Source of the DNA: Competibacteraceae bacterium UBA3908
GTDB lineage: Bacteria; Pseudomonadota; Gammaproteobacteria; Competibacterales; Competibacteraceae
Direction of reading: 5' to 3'
NCBI GenBank assembly: GCA_002391525.1
Contig: DGFE01000083.1
Location: 1-7,827 of the forward strand
DNA length: 7,827 bases
Shown piece by piece: positions 1 to 6,701 of this stretch (positions are counted from its first letter, which is position 1; every line of letters starts with the position of its first letter). The notes under the pieces are model-generated. The model made no database searches. It was not told the origin of the DNA and was given only the letters and a program-made list of their open reading frames with translations. The position numbers and the translations under genes are program-made.

Positions 1-21
1 TCAGATGTGTATAAGAGACAG
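1..21 (+). other. Nextera/Tn5 mosaic-end adapter remnant (non-genomic)
   Basis: Positions 3-21 read AGATGTGTATAAGAGACAG, the 19-bp hyperactive Tn5 mosaic end used in tagmentation libraries. The two bases before it (TC) match the end of the Read 1 adapter (..GCGTC) and not the Read 2 adapter (..TCGG). This is untrimmed library adapter at a contig end, not a transposon in the organism. It matters for annotation because the minus-strand helicase frame reads straight through it and gains about seven false residues (P-V-S-Y-T-H-L) before running off the edge. Genomic sequence should be taken to begin at position 22. Confidence 0.97.
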
Positions 22-2017
22 GCTCTTCTATTGCCCTGCTGACCAGAGCCAGCGGATGGCGCTCGTCCGATTCGCCGGAAGCGCGGACTCGTGCGGAATT
101 CTTGAATGAAGCCAGGATAGCGTGAATCCGTTGACCGGAATCTATAGCTTCGAGACCCTTTTCGATACTCTCAATTACATGCTCTCGCAGCTTTTCCCGT
201 TTCCGCCGTAGGAGGTTGTAGCCGGTGTACAGGCGACCATCAATTTCTTCCAGCGAGAGCGAACATTTTAACTGGCGATGGGCGGCATACACGGCAGGCC
301 ATTCACTGTTGTCAAGGTTGCCATCCCTCTCTCCATGCACTTTTGCCTGGGGCCAAGGGCTACCATTCTGCAGGCGACGCAACATCTCCCGTGCATTGAG
401 TAGATCGACCAATACACGCAATGGGCGAGTGAAACGACCAAAGACCAGCACTTTTTCATTTTGCTGTACCGCTTTCTCGATAGCCTCTACCGCTGCCCTA
501 ATCGCTGGGTGATCGAACAAAGAATCGTCACTACTGGAAAAAGCATGTTGGATGACATCCAACCACCATTCGGCACGTTTTTGGCGTTTGTTATCCAATT
601 CATGGTCGGAAGCTCCAACCGATTTTTTATCCTGGCTTTCCAGGTCAAATTTTTCTTGCTGCTGGTCCAGTTCCTTGTCGCGCTTGCTTTCATCGAGTAA
701 AGCGGAGATGCCGTGGCCATTACCCAGCGTCAGGCGCAACCGTTTGGCAATAGGATCATCCGCCTGATGGGTCACAATGGAGAGAGCCTCCGCCGCGCAG
801 ACCGCTTGTCGCCATGCCGGCGTCAGAGTGTTGGTTTCAACCGTGATCTCCGTTTCCTTGCGATAAGCGTTGATGGGGAGGCTGGAGTGTTTTTCAAATT
901 GCTTGACCGTTTCATCTTCCCGCTTGTCACGGCGCAGCAGATACGGCGATAACGCCTTTTTGAATTTATTGGCGGCATTCTTGAAATCGCGGCGTGCCTC
1001 CGAACTGCTGCGCCAACCCTGGCGAACTCGCTCAACCGCAGCGGCATACTGTGCAATGGCTTGCTCGACGGGAACCAGGGATTGCTGGTCAAGGCTGATA
1101 CGGCTTAAGATTTGCTGCCATTGACTGACATCCAGTTCGACCGGCGTCGCGGTCATGGCCAGCCTGCGTGCTTCCTCGGATTGCAGCACGACATGGTCGA
1201 GCAGGCGCTTCAAGCCACTCTCGTCCCCACGGCTCTTGTGCGCCTCGTCGATGATGATCAGATCGAAAATGCCCAACCCCAAGCCAACCGCTTGTTCCAG
1301 CCGCAGTCGCAACTCCTTATTCCGACTATATTCGCTACCGTCGAGCGCATCAGGCCAGAGCGTGCGCCGGCTAAGCTCGTCAATGAGTTGCCATGCTTTA
1401 TGTCGTTCATCGTTTGGGATGCTTGCGCGAATACTTTTAGCGGCATTGGCAACCCGTTCATCGGCAAGCTTTTCATTGCCGTGATACCCACGCGGGAAGC
1501 GGCCTTGGACCTGCTTCCGCCAACGGGCATAGAGTTCCGGCAACAATGCCCAACGCCAAGGGAGGGTATCTTTACCCAACCGCCAGTTGGTAAAGGCATG
1601 GGAGATCACGACCACCGGCTCATCGAACCACGGCGCCTCTGGTTGGTCGGGTTTCCAAGCATCCAAATAAGCCGATAAGCTGCGCAGAATAGGCGGTGCA
1701 TCGACCTTGCCATCGCGCAACTCCACTTGCCATTGATAACCCAGACCCGGTGGCACGAGGATCGCCACCCGCCCGCCGGATTTGGTGACGGCGCGAGCAA
1801 GTTCGACGGCGATGCGCGTTTTGCCCATGCCGACTTCGTCGGCAATGACGATTCCGTTTTTTGGAATGCGCTCGGAGATCGCATGCAAACTGGCGCGTTG
1901 ACCCACATTGAGCCTGGTGGCGCTTTCACCTTTGGCGAGGGCTAATTCCTGTTGGCTGTCGGCATACTTATTCAAAAGATTTGCAACCGAAGCCCACCCT
2001 TGAAAATTCTGCTTCAT
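22..2017 (-). CDS. SNF2-type DEAD/DEAH-box helicase/translocase, C-terminus missing at contig edge
   Basis: The frame is open from an ATG at 2017 to the contig edge, giving 665 genuine residues with no stop. Visible motifs are: an N-terminal GQ element (residues 39-40); Walker A ADEVGMGKT (59-67, Lys66); motif Ia ILVPPGLGYQWQVEL (86-100), in the SNF2 style; Walker B/DEAH IIIDEAH (254-260); motif III MTATP (288-292); LLRRDKRED (360-368) followed by LPINAYRKETEITV, the usual SNF2 end of lobe 1; and a motif-IV-like KVLVFGRFT (522-530) opening lobe 2. Residues 440-482 are highly charged and may form a coiled coil. Motifs V and VI (the arginine finger) are not reached. The family hydrolyses ATP to move on or remodel nucleic acid. 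The ATG overlaps the PLD gene stop (ATGA) and has GGAG seven bases upstream. It is probably the motor of a defence-type complex. Helicase assignment is firm; the system role is inferred. Confidence 0.93.
2014..2017 (-). promoter_or_regulatory. ATGA stop/start overlap, second operon junction
   Basis: The TGA of the PLD gene (2016-2014) overlaps the ATG of the helicase gene (2017-2015). GGAG lies at 2028-2025, again seven bases before the ATG. The layout CGGAG-N4-GCAATGA is the same as at the first junction, so re-initiation by the same ribosome is likely. Confidence 0.85.
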
Positions 2018-4017
2018 TGCCGTGCTCCGATGCTGTCGAGTCCCGCCACCTTCCAATTCGCTTCCACCCGTCGGAGCACATCCTCATAGCGCCGACCATC
2101 GGGGGTATCAGCCGTTTCAGCGAAATCTGGCCGGAACGGCGGTTGCCATAAGGGACTCAAGGGGTTGATCGCAAGATCCGAAAATGCCTTGATTACTGCG
2201 TTGCCGGCAGCCTGAATCAGGGATTGCTCGAGTCGCGTGCACCATGTGGACCAGTCAGCCTGAGATACCGCCGTTTGTTTGGCGGCGATATTTTCGATCA
2301 ACTGCATCATCTGGCGCACCGGGTACTGAGCGGAAGATGAGGTTGTGCCAGGCGGCTGGTTGAGATGGGCTGAGGGCTCGAAGTCGCTGGTCGGAGGTAA
2401 ATCTTCATCGTCCGGCGGCATCGGAAAGTTGGCCAGTTGCCCCCACGCCTCCTCAGGATCGATTGCCGGTAGCGTCGTGGCGGCAATGCGTCCAAATTGA
2501 TCGAGTATCGGCACTGATGAATGCCGTGTCTGCCCGCCGGCAGTCCAGCGGATTTGTACCTGCCGGGGTTGTCGGCCCGACCAAATGATTCCGCCGGTTG
2601 CGTCTCGCTGGCAGACCTTGCCAGCTTCATCAAGCACATCAAAGGGTTCGAGGACATGATCCGGCGCCTGTAACCAGCCAGCATGGTCCTCTTCATGCCA
2701 GAAAAGCCAGGCGACCGGGGCGGCGACGAAGTCGGGCTCGCGCTCCGGCATATCACCACCCGCCACGAGCCCGTTCGGCTTGTGGTTGAAATCGTCCTCT
2801 CTTTGAATGGGCAGAGCATGGGTCAAAACCTGCTCGGGAGGTATGTCCTCCCCAAGCTTCCAATACAACGGGTCCGGCGCAAACACCACTCCCGCTTCAA
2901 GATTGCCGCCATTCCGGGCCATCTTGTGGGCGAAGCCCGGTCCGGTGAGATTGCCCGATCCGAGATATACCCACGCGCTGTTGCAAGTATTGGAGTTTTG
3001 GCGCTCGTTTGCGCTGAAAATGAACTTGGCGTGCAGCACACGCTGAGCGTTCTGGCCAAAATACCCGGGTTGTCCCGCCTTGCGCACGGTCCACCTCGCG
3101 GCATTCATGGCTTGCACGGAATCCGCCACGGCTTGGCAACCCTCGGGATTAACGAACACATCAATGGTTGGCGACCTCGTTAGCAGTCGCTTGTCCCCGC
3201 TCTCCCGCAGGGTATTGACGATGTCACTCAGCACGGACGGGATGGCGTTTGGAATCGCCGACGACTCGTAGAATCCGGAACCCATGGCCAGGTAGTTGCG
3301 TGCGACGGTTGCGCCCGTCCTTTCGATCATCGCCGGTAATTGTTCCAGTAATGACCGCTTGCGATTGTCGAAGTAGCGCGGTGGAGTTCCCGCTGCCTCT
3401 CTCGACGCTTGGGTAGCCCAATTTTCGAACAAACGGCTGGCACTGCCGGATTCGGTATCATTGCGTTCCCGGGGCACGGCGGCCAGAACGCGAGTGTCGA
3501 AATATCTCCTCAACCAGTCGAGCATTTCCCAAGCGGCTTTGATGTCGGCACAGCCGCGACGAACGGCGTCGTCCGATGCGTGCAAGTCTTTGCTGGAGAG
3601 ATCGCTGCGCCATACGAGATCCAGGCTGTCTTCCAGCGTTGCGCGGGTCCAGTTTCCGGTTGAAACCAGCAACCGCAACTGCCAGTCCCGCGCATCCTTG
3701 ATATGACGGAAACCCAATAGCGCAACCTTGGCGTGCAGGAGCGCGAACGGCTTATGGACTGGGTCCTTGATCGGTAGGTGTAGAACCCCTGGGGCATCCA
3801 TGAGAGATACGTTGGGGTTGCCAGGGTCGAGCATCAGCGCCAGCGCGATGCGACCCCCATAAGCGCGTTGATTGCGGGTTTGGCGTGTGAAGCGTTCCAC
3901 CGCATCGTCGAGAAATTCGGCATCCGCCGAATAGCCGCACAACCAGCCGAAACAACCGACGAAGTCGTCTGGAGCTTCAAAATGCTGGGCCAGAGAGAGT
4001 GGTTTCCACACGCTCAT
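2014..4017 (-). CDS. Phospholipase D/Tdp1-like protein with two HKN motifs (putative nuclease)
   Basis: The product is 667 aa from the ATG at 4017, which overlaps the previous gene's stop as ATGA and has GGAG seven bases upstream. An in-frame ATG at 4056 would add 13 residues but has no better context. Two PLD half-sites are complete: LLHAKVALLGF (His95, Lys97) with STGNWT (Asn122), and VLHAKFIFSAN (His329, Lys331) with YLGSGNLT (Asn356). The use of Asn after HxK, with S/T-x-N-x, resembles Tdp1 and PLD nucleases more than lipases. No signal peptide or membrane segment is seen, so it should be cytoplasmic. After residue 375 comes a long C-terminal part with an acidic, Pro-rich linker (about 532-564), then a predicted helical tail that I cannot assign. 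PLD-fold enzymes cut phosphodiester bonds through a phospho-histidine intermediate. Next to an SNF2 helicase, DNA or RNA is the likely substrate. Related roles: DrmC of DISARM, and Mokosh. Confidence 0.88.
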   Translation of the reverse strand: MSVWKPLSLAQHFEAPDDFVGCFGWLCGYSADAEFLDDAVERFTRQTRNQRAYGGRIALALMLDPGNPNVSLMDAPGVLHLPIKDPVHKPFALLHAKVALLGFRHIKDARDWQLRLLVSTGNWTRATLEDSLDLVWRSDLSSKDLHASDDAVRRGCADIKAAWEMLDWLRRYFDTRVLAAVPRERNDTESGSASRLFENWATQASREAAGTPPRYFDNRKRSLLEQLPAMIERTGATVARNYLAMGSGFYESSAIPNAIPSVLSDIVNTLRESGDKRLLTRSPTIDVFVNPEGCQAVADSVQAMNAARWTVRKAGQPGYFGQNAQRVLHAKFIFSANERQNSNTCNSAWVYLGSGNLTGPGFAHKMARNGGNLEAGVVFAPDPLYWKLGEDIPPEQVLTHALPIQREDDFNHKPNGLVAGGDMPEREPDFVAAPVAWLFWHEEDHAGWLQAPDHVLEPFDVLDEAGKVCQRDATGGIIWSGRQPRQVQIRWTAGGQTRHSSVPILDQFGRIAATTLPAIDPEEAWGQLANFPMPPDDEDLPPTSDFEPSAHLNQPPGTTSSSAQYPVRQMMQLIENIAAKQTAVSQADWSTWCTRLEQSLIQAAGNAVIKAFSDLAINPLSPLWQPPFRPDFAETADTPDGRRYEDVLRRVEANWKVAGLDSIGARQ
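4014..4017 (-). promoter_or_regulatory. ATGA stop/start overlap, first operon junction
   Basis: The TGA of the 442-aa gene (4016-4014) overlaps the ATG of the PLD gene (4017-4015). A GGAG at 4028-4025, seven bases before the ATG, supports translational coupling. The layout is CGGAG-N4-GCAATGA. Confidence 0.85.
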
Positions 4018-5342
4018 TGCGAGTCTCCGGTGTTGGCCGCCGAACGATGAAGCCACTCATCCAGTTTCTCGTGCAGATCGAGATTCAGTAGAAACAGCTT
4101 GCGGAGGCGGTCCGAGATGCCGGCAGGCCACGCTATCGTATGCGGGTCATCGGCCTCGGCGTCTTCTTCGTCCCCAGCGCGTGCGGAATCAGGGCGTTGT
4201 GTCTGATCCCCGCGAAAGGCCGCGCCGGGCAACACCGCGCGCCCCCGCAGACGCAGCACCCGGTCGTCACGCCTGACCAGATTCGCGATCAGATTGGCAT
4301 CGCTGATATCCACACATTCACGACAAAAGGTCCGAGCCAGCTCGCCGGGCGAGGGGTCATGACGCTCGTCGAGAAACGCTTGGGCCTGCCTTCGTAGAGA
4401 TTCCATCTCGTCCGCGATAGGTCCGGGTACTGGATCGTCCAGGGAAAACCGCTGCTCGCTTTGATTGGCGATGTGGGCCTCAAGCCGATCCAGCACGCCG
4501 ATCACCGCATCGCGGGCCGTGAAAAATAATGCGCCCACGCGCAAATCGCGCCAATGAGCATCCTCCAAGTTCGCGGGCTTGTGCTTGTCCTCCCACGTGA
4601 TGGATGGCTGCGAAGTACGGCGAAGAGCATCAACCCAGGCGAGCGCCGCTCGTCGGCGTTGCCCCTCGTCTCCGGCGCCCTGCATCAGTCGCTCCCTTAG
4701 AAATTCACGAGTACGGAGGGAGAGCGGAACAAGAGGCGATAGCGCTTCCTGCAACTTATTGGAGGATTTAACGTTGTTATGCTCGTCTTTGGCCCATCCA
4801 GCCAGATACTCCAATATGCTCTTGCTGTAGTAGCAGGGGTTAAAGTCGGAACAGGCTGCATCAACAAACTCCCGGCCAGGCGATGCACAACGGAAGGCGT
4901 TAAAGCGTTCGCTGCTGGCCTCCACGAGGCCCAGCGCAGGCAAAGGCTGTACCGTCACCATGCGCATGGGCTGGGTGACATAAAAACCGGATTTGCGCAT
5001 GGTCGCAAAGGAAAGGTCGGTTTTTCCCCGCATCTTCGTTGCGCCGCGCAAGCGGGGATCGGGTTTCCAGCCGTTGCTGTTGAGCGCCAGCCAACAGGCG
5101 AGCGCTTCGATGGCATTGGCCGTCTCAATGTTCTGGATGCGCCTGCCCTCGTTGCGCGCCTGTTCCGCTACTGCAACACCCAAGGTGGCTAAAAATAGCT
5201 GTTTGCCGAACCAGACGCCCCCCAGACCGGGTACGGCGAGATCGTTGAATGTCCGCACGGCAGCGCCCACGCCGAGCGTGCGCGTCCGCCGTTCGCTAAC
5301 GAGTGTTTCCGGGCCAAGCAGGCCCCATATAGGTCCAACCAT
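4014..5342 (-). CDS. Uncharacterised 442-aa protein, first gene of the PLD-helicase operon
   Basis: I do not recognise a named domain. The start at 5342 is set by a perfect AAGGAGG five bases upstream. The frame stays open to an ATG at 5474, but that codon lies within the predicted promoter -10 region and upstream of the likely transcript start. Visible traits: an N-terminal stretch LGVGAAVRTFNDLAVPGLGG (23-42), then a hydrophobic helix-like run (49-62); conserved-looking basic and aromatic patches at 99-127; a CxxC pair (Cys340, Cys343) near RRDDRVLRLRGRAVLPG (357-373); and an acidic patch DEEDAEADD (391-399). No transmembrane segment is evident. The G-x-R-x-x-F-x-D-L-x-x-P-G pattern loosely recalls DUF6361-type proteins from similar neighbourhoods; this is from memory and unverified. 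It is co-translated with the PLD and helicase genes, so it may be a partner or specificity subunit. Confidence 0.82.
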   Translation of the reverse strand: MVGPIWGLLGPETLVSERRTRTLGVGAAVRTFNDLAVPGLGGVWFGKQLFLATLGVAVAEQARNEGRRIQNIETANAIEALACWLALNSNGWKPDPRLRGATKMRGKTDLSFATMRKSGFYVTQPMRMVTVQPLPALGLVEASSERFNAFRCASPGREFVDAACSDFNPCYYSKSILEYLAGWAKDEHNNVKSSNKLQEALSPLVPLSLRTREFLRERLMQGAGDEGQRRRAALAWVDALRRTSQPSITWEDKHKPANLEDAHWRDLRVGALFFTARDAVIGVLDRLEAHIANQSEQRFSLDDPVPGPIADEMESLRRQAQAFLDERHDPSPGELARTFCRECVDISDANLIANLVRRDDRVLRLRGRAVLPGAAFRGDQTQRPDSARAGDEEDAEADDPHTIAWPAGISDRLRKLFLLNLDLHEKLDEWLHRSAANTGDSQ

Positions 5343-5347
5343 CGTTT

Positions 5348-5354
5348 CCTCCTT
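5348..5354 (-). promoter_or_regulatory. Perfect Shine-Dalgarno AAGGAGG that fixes the operon's first start
   Basis: Read on the minus strand, AAGGAGG is followed by five bases (AAACG) and then the ATG at 5342-5340. It is the strongest ribosome binding site in the window and selects the 442-aa start over the upstream in-frame ATG at 5474. Confidence 0.9.
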
Positions 5355-5362
5355 ACTTCTCA

Positions 5363-5392
5363 TACATATTCTGCTACTGATTGCACAGTCAA
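5363..5392 (-). promoter_or_regulatory. Weak second promoter candidate close to the operon start
   Basis: On the minus strand TTGACT (5392-5387) matches the -35 consensus at five of six bases. It is followed after 18 bases by TATGTA (5368-5363), a poor -10 box. A transcript from here would have a leader of only about 14 bases, just enough to include the Shine-Dalgarno site. It is much weaker than the promoter at 5476-5504 and may be chance. Confidence 0.25.
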
Positions 5393-5468
5393 TCCGCTTG
5401 TTGGCGAGAGGACTAAATATAATATCCAATAAAATCAAAACTATAATAAGTAATGGCTTTTGAAGATG

Positions 5469-5482
5469 ATACAATATTGTAT
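5469..5482. promoter_or_regulatory. Perfect 14-bp palindrome over the -10 box (candidate operator)
   Basis: ATACAATATTGTAT is identical to its reverse complement over all 14 bases. It spans the -10 hexamer (5481-5476) and reaches the predicted transcript start. A dimeric repressor bound here would block RNA polymerase. The WYL regulator encoded just upstream on the same strand is the obvious candidate. An AT-rich background makes short palindromes more likely by chance, but the length and placement are notable. Confidence 0.55.
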
Positions 5483-5504
5483 TTTATTAAATACATTATA
5501 TCAA
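5476..5504 (-). promoter_or_regulatory. Near-consensus sigma70 promoter of the three-gene operon
   Basis: On the minus strand TTGATA (5504-5499, five of six consensus bases) and TACAAT (5481-5476, five of six) are separated by exactly 17 bases in an AT-rich stretch that contrasts with the GC-rich genes around it. Transcription should begin near 5469, giving a leader of about 125-130 bases before the ATG at 5342. This is the best promoter I can find in the window and it faces the 442-aa/PLD/helicase genes. Confidence 0.7.
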
Positions 5505-5517
5505 TAATTATTCAATA
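5501..5517 (-). repeat. TATTGA direct repeats, 11 bp apart
   Basis: On the minus strand TATTGA occurs at 5517-5512 and again at 5506-5501, one helical turn apart. The second copy overlaps the -35 box. It could be a tandem binding site for a regulator, or simply low-complexity AT sequence. Confidence 0.3.
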
Positions 5518-5547
5518 TCCGTGGCGCTTTTAACGGAATGTTGTGCG

Positions 5548-6636
5548 TTATGAACCTCTTTGTTCAAGCGCGCCATTTTCCTTGGCATACATCCGATTCA
5601 TCCAATACGCCTGATTCGCCATTTCCGCCCGCAAGCTTGCCGGTTCCAGCACCTCTACCTTGGAACCGAACGACAGCAGCCACCAGCGCAATTGCGCGGT
5701 GTCGTTGACGGTAGCAGTCAGCCGGAAATGGTCGTCGCCCTCGTCCTCCGCCACCTGATCGGTCGCCAGGCGAGTTTCCAGCAGATGCAGCCCGGCGCGT
5801 TTCCAGAACCGGGCCACCAGCCGCAGCGGTTCGCCGCTGCCGCCCATACCTTGGCTGCGCTCCACTTCCCGGTCCGCGTCGAATCCCGCCGGCTTGCTGG
5901 CTTTGGCATCCAGCACCGAGGCGGACCGCATCCGGTGCAGGGCTAACTGCCGCACGTCAGTGAAATCGCCGATGGTGCAAAGCAGATAGAACGCCGGCCC
6001 GCGCTGCAAATAAACGAGCGGATGGAGCGTCCAGCGCGCCGGTTCGTCCCGCCAAAGCTGCTGATACTCGACCACGCATTGCCGGTTCTCGAATAACGCT
6101 TCCAGAATCGCCGCGCGAATCTGTTCCTGCTGGCGTTCCCAGTCCTTGCCAGCGGTCGCCGTGGCCAATACAGCCGGCGGTTCCGGCGGCAGCAGCGGTT
6201 GGGCCGGCGGCACCACTCGCACCCTGGTTTCCCAGTTCCTGACCGATGCCCAGCCTGGCATCCGCTCCAGTTCGTCCCGCGCGGCGTCGAAATAGGGCCG
6301 CAGCGCGCGATAGGAACTCCGGGGCAATAACGGCTCCAGAAACCGCTCCAGCAACCGAAACGCCAACACCTCCTGATCCGACAGCCGGGGCAGGGCCATG
6401 AACTTCCGGCCCTTGGGCCAGCGCCAGTGCAACGGCCTGGCGTCGGGATTGACCGTTTCCAGAAAACCGGCCTCGCCCAGCAATGCCAGGACCCGTTGCA
6501 CCGAGCGCTCGTCCATTTCCTCGGCGGTCCCCTGCAACCGTTTGAAAATCATTTGGGTCGTGAGCGGCTCACTGCCCTTGAACATCGCCAGAATGCGCAG
6601 GCGGCGGTTGAACGTGGTGATGGCGTCTTCTTTCAT
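5548..6636 (-). CDS. WYL-domain transcriptional regulator (wHTH-WYL-WCX)
   Basis: The product is 362 aa with the three-part layout of WYL regulators. A winged helix-turn-helix lies at about 8-75 (RRLRILAMF, then ERSVQRVLALLGEAGFLE). The WYL domain is at about 170-245 and includes RQCVVEYQ (185-191), HPLVYLQRGPAFYLLC (205-220), where the family's WYL tripeptide is FYL, and FTDVRQLALHRMRSASVLD (225-243). A WCX-like C-terminus follows at about 270-335 (LVARFWKRAGLHLLE.. to ..LRWWLLSFGSKVEVLEP). A Pro/Ala-rich linker (142-163) separates the halves. WYL domains are thought to bind nucleic acid or nucleotide ligands, and relatives such as BrxR and CapW repress defence operons. It ends 205 bp before the operon in the same direction, so it plausibly controls that promoter. 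The start has only a weak GAAG upstream. Length is slightly above the usual 290-340 aa. Confidence 0.92.
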   Translation of the reverse strand: MKEDAITTFNRRLRILAMFKGSEPLTTQMIFKRLQGTAEEMDERSVQRVLALLGEAGFLETVNPDARPLHWRWPKGRKFMALPRLSDQEVLAFRLLERFLEPLLPRSSYRALRPYFDAARDELERMPGWASVRNWETRVRVVPPAQPLLPPEPPAVLATATAGKDWERQQEQIRAAILEALFENRQCVVEYQQLWRDEPARWTLHPLVYLQRGPAFYLLCTIGDFTDVRQLALHRMRSASVLDAKASKPAGFDADREVERSQGMGGSGEPLRLVARFWKRAGLHLLETRLATDQVAEDEGDDHFRLTATVNDTAQLRWWLLSFGSKVEVLEPASLRAEMANQAYWMNRMYAKENGALEQRGS

Positions 6637-6701
6637 GGATCTTCACGGGGTTAAGCGAGTGAGGACAGCGGGAGCACCCGGCGCGAGCCCCAGCGGGCGG
6701 G

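Noticed and set aside
1..21. Natural Tn5/IS50 insertion end
   Set aside because: The mosaic end is a hybrid used in library kits, sits at the very contig edge, and is preceded by TC as in the Read 1 adapter.
1112..1678. 188-aa plus-strand open frame
   Set aside because: It lies wholly inside the helicase gene on the opposite strand, and the antisense frame holds clear motifs (DEAH, TATP). The plus frame has no recognisable content.
4018..4056. 13-residue extension of the PLD protein from an ATG at 4056
   Set aside because: The ATG at 4017 forms an ATGA overlap with the upstream stop and has GGAG at good spacing, identical to the next junction.
22..5342. Assignment as DISARM
   Set aside because: Only PLD and SNF2 are shared. 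No methyltransferase, DrmA-type helicase or DUF1998 DrmB is seen, and those may only be hidden beyond the edge.
5343..5474. 44-residue N-terminal extension of the 442-aa protein with a hydrophobic run resembling a membrane anchor
   Set aside because: It is translated from the AT-rich promoter region, begins inside the -10/palindrome area, and the perfect AAGGAGG sits before the internal ATG at 5342.
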